64,000 nt of DNA from Streptomyces goshikiensis. GTDB lineage: Bacteria; Actinomycetota; Actinomycetes; Streptomycetales; Streptomycetaceae. Each line of letters begins with the position of its first letter. The stretch's first letter is position 1. Of the stretch, positions 16,093 to 26,338 are shown one piece after another. Below the pieces are notes generated by a model, which saw nothing but the letters and a program-made list of their open reading frames with translations, searched no databases and was not told the DNA's origin. Both the position numbers and the translations under genes were made by a program. The stretch lies in assembly GCF_014650555.1 (NCBI RefSeq), contig NZ_BMVE01000002.1, positions 620,001-684,000 on the forward strand, given 5' to 3'.

Positions 16093-16509
16093 CTAGCAGG
16101 AGTCGCGCATCAGTTCGGCCAGGCCGTGGTCCACGTCGAGGTACAGGTGCTCAAGGCCAGGCGGTACGACGGCGGCGGCGCGTTCCAGGAAGCGGTGCAG
16201 GTCGGCGGTGAGCATCAGGACGATCGCGACGCCCTCGGGAGCGTGGAACTCGATGGTGGTCCGGTCGGCGTCGTACGGGCGCACGCGCACGTCGCCGCTG
16301 CCCGTCGGGCGGTCCAGGCCGGACTCCAGCAGTTCGCGCGCGAAGGTCCACGAGATCTCGATGCCCTCCAGCGTGGCCGGGGCGGGGAAGGCCATGCGGA
16401 TGGCGAACGGATCCGCGCGGTCGTAGCTGAGCGTGACAGGCACGGTCTCGACCTTCGGGGCGGTGGCGACCAGACGGGCCTGCACGGCCTGCTCGATGAC
16501 AGTGATCAA
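16093..16509 (-). CDS. SsgA-like sporulation/cell-division regulator (SALP)
   Basis: 138 aa from TTG 16509, which has AAGGGAG spaced 6 bases; a longer form from an in-frame GTG about 30 bases further upstream is possible. SsgA-family features are VPVTLSYDRADPFAIRMAF, the FARELL segment and RVRPYDADRTTIEFHAPEG, ending with the ADLHRFLERA helix. Members are found only in morphologically complex actinomycetes, where they localise FtsZ and cell-wall remodelling during sporulation septation. Which paralogue this is cannot be told. The long upstream gap (16510-16898) would hold its promoter. Confidence 0.87.
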   Translation of the reverse strand: MITVIEQAVQARLVATAPKVETVPVTLSYDRADPFAIRMAFPAPATLEGIEISWTFARELLESGLDRPTGSGDVRVRPYDADRTTIEFHAPEGVAIVLMLTADLHRFLERAAAVVPPGLEHLYLDVDHGLAELMRDSC

Positions 16510-16898
16510 GGCTCGCTCCCTTGCGGCGGATCTGCTGACGGGCCTGGGGTGGAGCCCGACAACGGGATAGACGCCGGAACCGGCAATTCCGTGCATGCCG
16601 AGTTGCGTGAGCTGTGTCACCGATTGGCCGAAACGCATCCGTGTGATCGCACAGAGTAGTGGTGGGCGCGGGATGGGGGAAGGGGCCTGTGGGCGGGTGG
16701 CGGCTTTGGGGTGGTCGGAATAAGGCTGGTTCCGTCTCACTCCACAGGCCCAAGGCGTCGTTCCGGGAGCTGGGAGAGGTCGTCACGCTCAGTTCGCCGC
16801 GCGGGATCAACTGGCCGACGGGCGACCTTGTGGCAGGCCGCGCCGGTGGCGGGACGCACCCTGGACGGTGGTTCCGGGGTGCGTTAGCTTCCGGCGCC
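16510..16898. other. Intergenic region, no gene supported
   Basis: 389 bases between divergent genes. It contains a 10-bp inverted repeat GGGCCTGTGG (16683-16692) / CCACAGGCCC (16742-16751) separated by 49 bases, and a promoter-like TGGACG (16862-16867), 17-base spacer, TAGCTT (16885-16890) that ends 8 bases before the next ATG. Open frames here read as low-complexity and look non-coding. Confidence 0.5.
16862..16890 (+). promoter_or_regulatory. Putative promoter of the YCF48-like gene, leaderless
   Basis: TGGACG and TAGCTT separated by 17 bases resemble Streptomyces vegetative promoters. The -10 is 8 bases from ATG 16899, so the transcript would start at or near the A of the start codon. 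No Shine-Dalgarno is visible. Confidence 0.4.
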
Positions 16899-18092
16899 AT
16901 GAGACTTCTGGGAGTGGGGCGAGGGGCGTGGGCCGGGGCGTGGGCCGGGGCTCGGGCCGGGGCGTGCGCGGTGGCTTTGGTGGTGGGGGCGCTGGGGGTG
17001 CCGGCCGTTGCCGCCGGGGTGGGCGGGGCGGGTGAGGGGCCTGGTGATTCTGCCGCTGGAGTTGTGGGGTCTGGTGCGGGTGATGTTGGTGGTGTGGTGC
17101 GTGGGGTGGGGTGGGCGGTGAAGGGGACCGGGAAGGACTCCCGGTTCCGGGGGCTGGCCGCCGTCAGTCGCAGTACGGCCTGGGTGGCCGGGTCCAAGGG
17201 GACGGTGCTGCGCACCGTGGACGGCGGCCGGAGCTGGCGTGACGTTTCGCCGCCGGGGGCGGTCGCGGAGGGGCTGGAGCTGCGCGACATCGAGGCCTTC
17301 GACGCGCGGCGGGCGGTGGCGCTGTCCATCGGGGAGGGCGAGGCCTCCCGCGTGCTGCGGACCGACGACGGCGGGGCGACATGGAGCGAGGCCTTCCGGA
17401 ACCCCGACCCGCGGGCCTTCTACGACTGTCTGACGTTCTTCGACTCCCGGCACGGGCTCGCGATGAGCGACCCGGTGGACGGCAAGTTCCGCATCCTCTC
17501 CACGGGCGATGGCGGGCGTAGCTGGGAGGTGCTGCCGGCCTCCGGGATGCCGGACGCGCTGCCGGGCGAGGCCGGCTTCGCGGCCAGCGGCCAGTGTCTG
17601 GTCAGCGCCGGCTCGCGGGACGTCTGGCTCGCCACGGGCGGCGGAGCCGTCTCGCGGGTCCTGCACTCCGGGGACCGGGGGCGGACCTGGAAGGTGGCCG
17701 AATCCGTGATCCCGGCCGGCGACCCGGCCAGGGGGGTCTTCGCCCTGGCCTTCCGCGACCGTACGACGGGCCTCGCCGTCGGCGGTGACTACCGCGCCGG
17801 GCAGGAATCCCCGCGGGCAGCGGCGGTGTCGTCCGACGCGGGCCGCACCTGGCGCCCGGCGGCGACCCCGCCGCCGGGGTACCGGTCGGGCGCGGCCTGG
17901 CACCCGTACGGCCGGGGTGTGGCGCTGGCGGTGGGGCCGACGGGCACCGACGTGACGGTGGACGGGGGCCGCACCTGGCGGGCGCTGGACGCGGGGTCGT
18001 TCGACACCGTCGACTGCGCGGGCGACGGGGGTTGCTGGGCTGCGGGGGAGAAGGGGCGGGTGGGGAGGTTGGAGAGGCCGGAGAGGTCCTGA
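16899..18092 (+). CDS. Secreted YCF48/BNR-repeat beta-propeller-like protein
   Basis: 397 aa. A signal peptide (basic MRLLGVGRG, then Ala/Val-rich to PAVAAG at about residue 40) is followed by a Gly-rich linker and repeated blade motifs: GSKGTVLRTVDGGRSW, SRVLRTDDGGATW, RILSTGDGGRSW, RVLHSGDRGRTW, AAVSSDAGRTW and DVTVDGGRTW, six Asp-box-like turns. This is the beta-propeller of the YCF48/BNR group. Some members are annotated as oxidoreductases or glycosyl hydrolases, but no catalytic residues are evident; it may be an extracellular binding or assembly protein. It abuts the convergent GNAT gene without a spare base. Confidence 0.8.
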   Translation: MRLLGVGRGAWAGAWAGARAGACAVALVVGALGVPAVAAGVGGAGEGPGDSAAGVVGSGAGDVGGVVRGVGWAVKGTGKDSRFRGLAAVSRSTAWVAGSKGTVLRTVDGGRSWRDVSPPGAVAEGLELRDIEAFDARRAVALSIGEGEASRVLRTDDGGATWSEAFRNPDPRAFYDCLTFFDSRHGLAMSDPVDGKFRILSTGDGGRSWEVLPASGMPDALPGEAGFAASGQCLVSAGSRDVWLATGGGAVSRVLHSGDRGRTWKVAESVIPAGDPARGVFALAFRDRTTGLAVGGDYRAGQESPRAAAVSSDAGRTWRPAATPPPGYRSGAAWHPYGRGVALAVGPTGTDVTVDGGRTWRALDAGSFDTVDCAGDGGCWAAGEKGRVGRLERPERS

Positions 18093-18623
18093 TCAGCTGG
18101 TGGTGTCCCCGGCCGTGCCTGCGTCCGGATCCGTTCCCGTGATGAGGTCCATGGCTGGGTAGCGGGCCTGGGTGAAGCCTGCTGCTGTGTAGACGGGCTC
18201 GCCGTCGGAGCTCGCGTGCAGCTGGATGTAGTGGATGCCGCTGTCGTTCAGCCAGGAGACGAGCCCGTCGACGATCCGTCGGCCGAGGCCTCGGCCGCGG
18301 GCGGTCTCGTCGGTGACGATGCCGTCGAGGTAGCCGCGGCGGCCGTCGGTCCAGCGGGGGCTGGGCAGGTGGTACGTCACCCAGGCCATGCCGGTGGCCA
18401 GCAGCGGTTCGCCGGGAGCGCCGCCGACGACCAGGCAGCGCAGATCGGTTCGGGCGGTGATGCGCTCGCGGAACCAGCCGTCCGCGGTCTCGCGCCAGGG
18501 GGAGTTGGCGGGTCCGGGGTCGACGCCGAGGCTGGCCAGGGCGACGGCGCGCAGGCGTATCAGCTCGGGGATGTCGGCGGGGGTCGCGGGGCGGGGGGCG
18601 TGGGTGGGAGCGGGAGGGGTCAA
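18093..18623 (-). CDS. GNAT-family N-acetyltransferase
   Basis: 176 aa, apparently from TTG 18623, since the N-terminal domain RPATPADIPELIRLRAVAL must be included and no ATG or GTG precedes it. The acetyl-CoA pyrophosphate loop is clear: GIVTDETARGRGLGRRIVDGLVSW, with the RGxGxG turn; the C-terminal YTAAGFTQARYPAMDL matches the family end. The enzyme transfers acetyl from acetyl-CoA to an unknown amine. It is convergent and immediately adjacent to the YCF48-like gene. Confidence 0.85.
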   Translation of the reverse strand: MTPPAPTHAPRPATPADIPELIRLRAVALASLGVDPGPANSPWRETADGWFRERITARTDLRCLVVGGAPGEPLLATGMAWVTYHLPSPRWTDGRRGYLDGIVTDETARGRGLGRRIVDGLVSWLNDSGIHYIQLHASSDGEPVYTAAGFTQARYPAMDLITGTDPDAGTAGDTTS

Positions 18624-18660
18624 CGCGGGCTCCAGGGAAAGGGGTGTCCAAGGGGAGGGA

Positions 18661-18803
18661 GGGGTTTCCCGGCAGTCTCACTGTCCTTCCGGGGCGGGCC
18701 GGTCCCTCAAGGGCGCTCCTTCGTCGCGTCGCTGCGCGATGGCCTTCGGCCACCCTTGACCGACCGGCCCGCCCCGGAACGCCAAAGACTGTCGGGAAAC
18801 CCC
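18661..18803. repeat. Long composite inverted repeat (interspersed-palindrome type element)
   Basis: Two nested pairs of arms: 18661-18678 with 18786-18803 (17 of 18 bases pair), and 18687-18704 with 18762-18779 (18 of 18). Further in, CAAGGG (18708-18713) pairs with CCCTTG (18753-18758), and the apex holds GGCC-TTC-GGCC (18741-18751). The 143-base element has no coding frame and lies between a GNAT gene and the YciI gene, both minus strand. Its size and nested symmetry exceed a normal terminator; it resembles a mobile or dispersed palindromic element. Confidence 0.7.
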
Positions 18804-18846
18804 GGAGGAACGGTCACGGGGGATCGGTCCCGGTGCGCGCCACTAC

Positions 18847-18873
18847 CCCCCCGGGCCGCGCCGGCCCGGGGGG
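18847..18873 (-). terminator. Terminator hairpin after the YciI gene
   Basis: CCCCCCGGGCC (18847-18857) and GGCCCGGGGGG (18863-18873) form an 11-bp perfect stem with a 5-base loop, 65 bases past the YciI stop on the minus strand. It is very stable; a T run is not evident, as is common in high-GC genomes. Confidence 0.6.
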
Positions 18874-18937
18874 TCGATCGCCCCAGGTCGCCACGCGCTT
18901 CGCCCGGTCGGCGGCCGCGGGCCGTCCGTTCGCCGTG

Positions 18938-19237
18938 CTAGGTGAGCGGGGATTCGCGGACCGGCGCCAGGTCCGAGGAGGTCTTCGTCGCGATGAACTC
19001 GGTGATGCGGTACTCGCAGACGCCGGCCATCGTGAAGGGGTCGCCCGCCGCGATCTTCTCGATCTCCGCGCGGGAGACCCCGCCGGCCAGGACGACACCG
19101 CCGTCGCGGGGGACCTTGCGGCCCGACGCGAGGAAGACGCCCGCCGCGTAGTGGCCGTCCAGCCAGGCGATGTGGGCGTCCATCTGCTCTTCGACGGCTT
19201 CGATGGGCGCGGTGTAGGTGAGCTCCATGACGAACAT
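18938..19237 (-). CDS. YciI-family protein
   Basis: 99 aa. A ferredoxin-like alpha/beta fold with the conserved His in MDAHIAWLDGHYAAGVFLASG and the later ITEFIATK strand, typical of YCII-related proteins. The family's biochemical role is mostly undefined; some members act as small hydrolases or dehalogenation partners. ATG 19237 has no Shine-Dalgarno but TAGCCT (minus strand, 19245-19250) lies 7 bases upstream, consistent with a leaderless message. It is divergent from endonuclease V with only 26 bases between starts. A long intergenic stretch follows it (18624-18937), holding the hairpin and the long palindrome. Confidence 0.85.
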   Translation of the reverse strand: MFVMELTYTAPIEAVEEQMDAHIAWLDGHYAAGVFLASGRKVPRDGGVVLAGGVSRAEIEKIAAGDPFTMAGVCEYRITEFIATKTSSDLAPVRESPLT

Positions 19238-19263
19238 GATCGTCAGGCTACCCTCGCACCATC

Positions 19264-19941
19264 ATGACGAGTGTGAAGACCCCCGCCGACGAGGCCGAGG
19301 CCCGGGCGGTACAGGACGAACTGCGGACGCGCGTGGTGCTGGACGAGGCCGGGCCGGCCGTCGGGCGCGGGCTGATCGCGGGTGTGGACGTCGCGTACGA
19401 CGACGAGCGCGATCTGGTGGCCGCGGCGGCCGTGGTGCTCGATGCCGCCACCTTGGAGGTGGTGGAGGAGGCGACCGCGGTCGGGCACGTGAGCTTTCCG
19501 TACGTGCCCGGGCTGCTGGCGTTCCGGGAGCTGCCGACGGTGCTGGCCGCGCTCGACGCGCTGAGCGCCGTTCCGGGGCTGGTGGTGTGCGACGGGTACG
19601 GGCTCGCGCATCCGCGCGGCTTCGGGCTCGCCTGCCACCTCGGGGTGGTGACCGGGCTGCCCAGCATCGGCGTCGCGAAGAATCCGTTCACCTTCACGTA
19701 CGAGGAGCCGGGCGCCCGGCGTGGTGACGCCGCCCCGCTCGTGGCGGCGGACGGCGCGGTGGTGGGGCGGGCGCTGCGGACGCAGGACGGGATCAAGCCG
19801 GTCTACGTGTCGGTGGGCCACCGGGTGTCGTTGGACAACGCCTGTGCGCAGACGCTGGCGTTGAGTCCGCGGTTCAGGATTCCGGAGACCACGCGGCACG
19901 CCGACTCGTTGTGCCGGCGTGCCCTGCGCGAGGCGTCCTGA
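19264..19941 (+). CDS. nfi: Endonuclease V (deoxyinosine 3'-endonuclease)
   Basis: 225 aa. Family motifs in order: LIAGVDVAYDD with the first metal-ligand Asp, FPYVPGLLAFRELP (the PYIP strand-wedge motif), VCDGYGLAHPRGFGLACHLG with the second catalytic Asp and the His, and the GVAKNPF loop; the C terminus PETTRHADSLCRRA is typical. The enzyme nicks DNA (or RNA) one base 3' of inosine, initiating repair of deaminated adenine. No Shine-Dalgarno precedes ATG 19264, and the gap to the divergent gene is only 26 bases, suggesting a leaderless transcript. Its stop abuts the convergent reductase gene. Confidence 0.9.
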   Translation: MTSVKTPADEAEARAVQDELRTRVVLDEAGPAVGRGLIAGVDVAYDDERDLVAAAAVVLDAATLEVVEEATAVGHVSFPYVPGLLAFRELPTVLAALDALSAVPGLVVCDGYGLAHPRGFGLACHLGVVTGLPSIGVAKNPFTFTYEEPGARRGDAAPLVAADGAVVGRALRTQDGIKPVYVSVGHRVSLDNACAQTLALSPRFRIPETTRHADSLCRRALREAS

Positions 19942-21141
<1,200 letters not shown>

Positions 21142-21237
21142 GTGACCGCTCCTCCCAGCTGTTGTCGGTGGCTGAGGCTAGCGTGAGTACCGGCTGTCCG
21201 TGCGAGCAGGTGTGACCTGCGGTAAGTGGAGGCGTCG

Positions 21238-21624
21238 ATGAAGGCTGCGGTGCGCAAGTGGGAGGCGGTGCGGGAGTTCGCCCTGAGCCTTCCGGAAGCG
21301 GTCGAGGAGTTTCCCTGGGGCCCCGAGGACTGTGTGGTGAAGGTCAACAAGAAGATCTTCGTGTTCCTCGGCAACACGGACGGGCCGCCGGGGCTGTCGG
21401 TCAAGCTCAAGGACGAGGCGCTGCACGGGCACGCGATGACGGCGCCGGGCGCGGCGCCCAGCGGGTACGGGCTGGGGAAGGCGGGCTGGGTCTCGGTGCC
21501 GTTGGCGCCGAAGGGCGCGCCGTCGGCCGAGGTGCTGTGCGAGTGGGTGGAGGAGAGCTACCGGACCGTGTGCCTGAAGCGGCATCTGAGGGAATTGGAT
21601 ACCCGGATCGGGACAACCGGCTAA
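21238..21624 (+). CDS. MmcQ/YjbR family DNA-binding protein
   Basis: 128 aa. Typical sequence: REFALSLPEAVEEFPWGPEDCVVKVNKKIFVFLG, then a SVKLKDEA strand and a C-terminal helix EWVEESYRTVCLKRHLREL. The family has a CyaY-like fold; DNA binding has been proposed but the role is unclear. ATG 21238 was preferred to an in-frame GTG at 21226, because GTGGAGG at 21226-21232 serves as the Shine-Dalgarno. Confidence 0.85.
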   Translation: MKAAVRKWEAVREFALSLPEAVEEFPWGPEDCVVKVNKKIFVFLGNTDGPPGLSVKLKDEALHGHAMTAPGAAPSGYGLGKAGWVSVPLAPKGAPSAEVLCEWVEESYRTVCLKRHLRELDTRIGTTG

Positions 21625-21667
21625 GCGCTTGCTTGTTTGGGGCTTGTGCTGAGTGGAACACGTTCCT

Positions 21668-21717
21668 AGCATCACTGGTGTTACATCGGTTGTGTCACAC
21701 CGTGCACCAACAATGCT
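21668..21717. promoter_or_regulatory. Inverted repeat upstream of the beta-oxidation operon
   Basis: AGCATCACTGGTG (21668-21680) and CACCAACAATGCT (21705-21717) pair in 10 of 13 positions (AGCATnnnTGGTG) over a 24-base spacer, ending 9 bases before the CoA transferase start. GGAAC-AC-GTTCC lies just upstream (21655-21666). The right arm contains GCACCAACAATG, which recurs with one change before the acyl-CoA ligase at 30104-30115. It is a candidate operator for a fatty-acid regulator. Confidence 0.4.
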
Positions 21718-21726
21718 GGGGGCTCG

Positions 21727-22857
21727 ATGGCAGTGACAGGGAACGGCCCGCTCGCCGGAGTGCGCGTCGTCGAGCTGGCGGGCATCGGCCCGGGTCCGTT
21801 CGCCGCCATGCTCCTCGCCGACCTGGGAGCCGATGTCGTACGGGTGGACCGGCCCGGCGGGGGCGGGCTCGCGATCGACCCGGCGTACGACGTCACCAAC
21901 CGGAACAAGCGGTCCGTGCTGATCGACCTGAAGTCCGCCGGGGGCCCCGGGCGGGTGCTGGAGCTGGTGGAGCGCGCCGACGTGCTCATCGAGGGGTTCC
22001 GCCCGGGGGTCGCCGAGCGGCTCGGCGTCGGACCGGCCGACTGCCACGCCCGCAACCCCAAGCTGGTGTACGGCCGGATGACCGGCTGGGGCCAGGAGGG
22101 CCCGCTCGCGCACTCCGCCGGGCACGACATCGCGTACATCGCCGTCACCGGCGCCCTCGGCATGATCGGCAACCCGGGCGAGCCCCCGGCCGTTCCCGCC
22201 AACCTGGTCGGGGACTACGCGGGCGGCTCGCTCTACCTCGTCATCGGCGTCCTCGCCGCGCTCCAGCACGCCCGCACCCCCGGCGGCGCCGGCCAGGTCG
22301 TGGACGCGGCCATCGTCGACGGCACCGCCCACCTCACCGCCATGATCCACGGCATGGTCGCGGCCGGCGGCTGGCAGGACCGGCGCGGGGCCAACCTCCT
22401 CGACGGCGGCTGCCCCTTCTACGGCACGTACGAGACCTCCGACGGGCAGTACATGGCGGTCGGGGCGCTGGAGCAGCAGTTCTACGACGAGTTCGTCCGG
22501 CTGCTGGGGATCGCGGAGGAGGCACCCGCGCGGAAGGACACGGCGCGGTGGGGGGAGCTGCGCGAGGCCGTCGCCGCGCGGTTCAAGACCCGCACCCGCG
22601 CGCAGTGGACGGAGGTCTTCGAGGGGACCGACGCCTGCGTGGCGCCCGTGCTCTCGCTGCGCGAGGCACCCGAGCACCCGCACCTCGCCGCCCGCGGCAC
22701 CTTCACCGACTTCGGCGGGATCACCCAGCCCGCCCCCGCGCCCCGGTTCTCCGCGACCCCGACCGCCGTCACCGGCGGGCCGGCCCGGCCGGGGGCCGAC
22801 ACCGACGCCGTGGCCGCCGACTGGGGCGTGCCGGGCCTGACCGGGAAGGGCGCCTGA
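21727..22857 (+). CDS. CaiB/BaiF family CoA transferase (alpha-methylacyl-CoA racemase type)
   Basis: 376 aa. Begins with the family block GVRVVELAGIGPGPFAAMLLADLGADVVRVDRP, then RNKRSVLIDLKS and EGFRPGVAERLGVGP; the HDIAYIAVTGALGMIGNPGEPP region carries the catalytic His and Asp used by alpha-methylacyl-CoA racemases (His-Asp pair). Racemases of this kind invert the 2-methyl centre so that branched acyl-CoAs can enter beta-oxidation, which fits the downstream genes; a true CoA transferase is the alternative. Its TGA overlaps the ATG of the next gene (TGATG). It is the first gene of the operon. Confidence 0.85.
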   Translation: MAVTGNGPLAGVRVVELAGIGPGPFAAMLLADLGADVVRVDRPGGGGLAIDPAYDVTNRNKRSVLIDLKSAGGPGRVLELVERADVLIEGFRPGVAERLGVGPADCHARNPKLVYGRMTGWGQEGPLAHSAGHDIAYIAVTGALGMIGNPGEPPAVPANLVGDYAGGSLYLVIGVLAALQHARTPGGAGQVVDAAIVDGTAHLTAMIHGMVAAGGWQDRRGANLLDGGCPFYGTYETSDGQYMAVGALEQQFYDEFVRLLGIAEEAPARKDTARWGELREAVAARFKTRTRAQWTEVFEGTDACVAPVLSLREAPEHPHLAARGTFTDFGGITQPAPAPRFSATPTAVTGGPARPGADTDAVAADWGVPGLTGKGA

Positions 22858-23882
22858 TGGAACTGTCCATGATGCTCGACTACGCCGGGGACCCGCGCCG
22901 GGCCGCCGACGAGGCCGCGGCGCTGGAGTCGGCCGGTCTGGACGCCGTCTGGGTCGCCGAGGCCTGGGGCTTCGACGCGGCGACGATCATGGGCTACCTC
23001 GCCGCCCGCACCGAGCGGATGAAGATCGGCTCGGCCATCGTCAACGTCTACTCCCGCACCCCCGCCCTGATCGCCCAGACCGCCGCCGGGCTGGACGCGC
23101 TCTCCGGCGGGCGGGCCCTGCTCGGCCTCGGCGCCTCCGGCCCGCAGGTGGTCGAGGGCTGGCACGGCAAGCCGTACGACAGGCCGCTCGGCCGGACCCG
23201 CGAGACGGTCGGGCTCTGCCGCCGGATCTGGCGCCGCGAGACCATCGACCACCACGGCATCACCGACATGCCGCTGCCGCCCGAGAAGGGCGGCCGGCAC
23301 GGCAAGCCGCTGAAGATGCTCACCCGGCCGGTGCGCGACTCCATCCCCGTCTACATCGCTTCGCTGGGGCCCGCGAACGTGCGGATGACCGCCGAGATCG
23401 CCGACGGCTGGCTGCCCACCCTGTTCCTGCCCGAGAAGGCCGGCGCCGTCTGGGGGAACTCCCTCGCCGAGGGCGCGGGCCTGCGCGCCCCGGAGCTCGG
23501 GCCCCTGGAGACCGTCGCGGGCGGACTGCTCGCCATCGGTGAGGACGCGGCCGCCGCGCGGGACCTGGCGCGCCCGCAGATCGCCCTGTACGTCGGTGGC
23601 ATGGGCGCTCCCGGCAAGAACTTCTACAACGACCTCGCCGTCGCCTACGGGTACGAGAAGGAGGCCCGGAAGATCCAGGAGCTCTACCTCTCCGGGCGCA
23701 AGCGCGACGCCGCGGCCGCCGTGCCGGACGAGTTCTGCGAGCTCATGACCCTGTGCGGGCCCGAGGGGTACGTACGCGAGCGGGTCGAGGCCTTCCGGGA
23801 GGCCGGCGTCACGATGCTCAACGTCAGCCCGGTCGGCCCCGAGCCGGCCCGGCTGATCGAAACCGTCAAGAACTGGCTGTGA
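22857..23882 (+). CDS. LLM-class F420-dependent oxidoreductase
   Basis: 341 aa. A luciferase-like TIM barrel: MELSMMLDYAGDPRRAADEAAALESAGLDAVWVAEAW at the N terminus, TERMKIGSAIVNVYSRTPALIAQTAAGLD and LGLGASGPQVVEGWHG, which are F420-binding parts of the methylene-tetrahydromethanopterin-reductase-like subgroup. In actinobacteria these enzymes use the deazaflavin F420. The substrate in this operon is unknown, possibly an acyl-CoA or alcohol intermediate. The start codon overlaps the stop of the CoA transferase, so both are made together. Confidence 0.88.
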   Translation: MELSMMLDYAGDPRRAADEAAALESAGLDAVWVAEAWGFDAATIMGYLAARTERMKIGSAIVNVYSRTPALIAQTAAGLDALSGGRALLGLGASGPQVVEGWHGKPYDRPLGRTRETVGLCRRIWRRETIDHHGITDMPLPPEKGGRHGKPLKMLTRPVRDSIPVYIASLGPANVRMTAEIADGWLPTLFLPEKAGAVWGNSLAEGAGLRAPELGPLETVAGGLLAIGEDAAAARDLARPQIALYVGGMGAPGKNFYNDLAVAYGYEKEARKIQELYLSGRKRDAAAAVPDEFCELMTLCGPEGYVRERVEAFREAGVTMLNVSPVGPEPARLIETVKNWL

Positions 23883-23894
23883 GGAGCCGCATCC

Positions 23895-25037
23895 ATGAAA
23901 CGCCAGATCTTCGACGCCGACCACGAGGCGTTCCGCGAGACCGTCCGCGCCTTCCTCGCCAAGGAGGTGCTGCCGCACTACGAGCAGTGGGAGAAGGACG
24001 GCATCGTCAGCCGTGAGGCCTGGCTGGCCGCCGGCCGCCAGGGACTGCTGGGCCTGGCCGTCCCGGAGGAGTACGGCGGCGGCGGGAACGCCGACTTCCG
24101 CTACGCCGCCGTGATAGCCGAGGAGTTCACCCGGGCGGGTGCCGCCGGGCTCGCGATCGGCCTGCACAACGACATCATCGGCCCGTACCTGACCTCGCTG
24201 GCCACCGAGGAGCAAAAGCGCCGCTGGCTGCCCGGCTTCTGCTCCGGCGAGACGATCACCGCCATCGCGATGACCGAGCCGGGCGCGGGCTCGGACCTCC
24301 AGGGGATCCGCACCACCGCCGAGGACCGGGGCGACCACTGGGTCCTGAACGGCTCCAAGACCTTCATCTCCAACGGCATCCTCGCCGACCTGGTCATCGT
24401 CGTCGCGAAGACCACCCCCGAGGGCGGGGCGCACGGGCTGTCCCTGCTGGTCGTCGAGCGCGGCGCGGAGGGCTTCGAGCGCGGCCGCAACCTGGACAAG
24501 ATCGGCCAGAAGTCCCAGGACACCGCCGAACTCTTCTTCCACGACGTCCGCGTCCCGAAGGAGAACCTGCTCGGCGAGCTCAACGGCGCCTTCGTCCACC
24601 TGATGACCAACCTCGCGCAGGAGCGGATGGGCATCGCGATGGCCGGCATCGCCGCCGCCGAATACCTGCTGGAGATCACCACCCGGTACGTGAAGGAGCG
24701 CGAGGCCTTCGGGCGCCCGCTCTCCAAGCTCCAGCACATCCGCTTCGAGATCGCGGAGATGGCCACCGAGTGCGCCGTCACCCGCACCTTCCTCGACCGC
24801 TGCATCACCGACCACTCCAACGGGGAGCTGGACCACGTCCACGCCTCGATGGCCAAGTGGTGGGCGACCGAGCTCCAGAAGCGGGTCGCCGACCGCTGTC
24901 TGCAACTGCACGGCGGCTACGGCTACATGACCGAATACCAGGTCGCGCGGGCCTTCGTCGACGGCCGCATCCAGACCATCTACGGCGGCACGACCGAGAT
25001 CATGAAAGAGATCATCGGACGTTCCCTGCTCGGCTGA
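23895..25037 (+). CDS. Acyl-CoA dehydrogenase
   Basis: 380 aa. The domain order is the usual helical N terminus, beta middle and helical C terminus. AIAMTEPGAGSDLQGIRTTA is the FAD/substrate motif; RMGIAMAGIAAAEYLLE and LQLHGGYGYMTEYQVARAF follow, and YGGTTEIMKEIIGR carries the Gly-Thr pair and the catalytic-region glutamate. It catalyses FAD-linked alpha,beta-dehydrogenation, the first step of beta-oxidation, passing electrons to ETF. GAGGAG upstream at 23881-23886 overlaps the previous gene's end. Chain-length preference is not readable. Confidence 0.92.
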   Translation: MKRQIFDADHEAFRETVRAFLAKEVLPHYEQWEKDGIVSREAWLAAGRQGLLGLAVPEEYGGGGNADFRYAAVIAEEFTRAGAAGLAIGLHNDIIGPYLTSLATEEQKRRWLPGFCSGETITAIAMTEPGAGSDLQGIRTTAEDRGDHWVLNGSKTFISNGILADLVIVVAKTTPEGGAHGLSLLVVERGAEGFERGRNLDKIGQKSQDTAELFFHDVRVPKENLLGELNGAFVHLMTNLAQERMGIAMAGIAAAEYLLEITTRYVKEREAFGRPLSKLQHIRFEIAEMATECAVTRTFLDRCITDHSNGELDHVHASMAKWWATELQKRVADRCLQLHGGYGYMTEYQVARAFVDGRIQTIYGGTTEIMKEIIGRSLLG

Positions 25038-25071
25038 CCTCCCCCTCGCACACCTCCGAAAGGCTTGACCA

Positions 25072-26286
<1,215 letters not shown>

Positions 26287-26338
26287 CCTCGTCCTGCATC
26301 CCCTGCCCCCCGGACCTTCCGAAACGAAAGCAGTGACC

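Larger units (their letters stand above)
18624..18937. other. Intergenic region with structured repeats, no gene
   Basis: 314 bases between the YciI stop and the GNAT start. It is filled by the composite palindrome at 18661-18803 and the terminator at 18847-18873; nothing else is supported. Confidence 0.6.

Noticed and set aside
16659..16898. N-terminal extension of the YCF48-like protein
   Set aside because: Low-complexity sequence without a signal; the signal peptide begins at 16899 and a promoter-like TAGCTT lies just before it.
26333..26338. GTG 26333 as start of the FadB-type gene
   Set aside because: Only 3 bases from GAAAG, too close; ATG 26339 has a better spacing. The difference is two residues.
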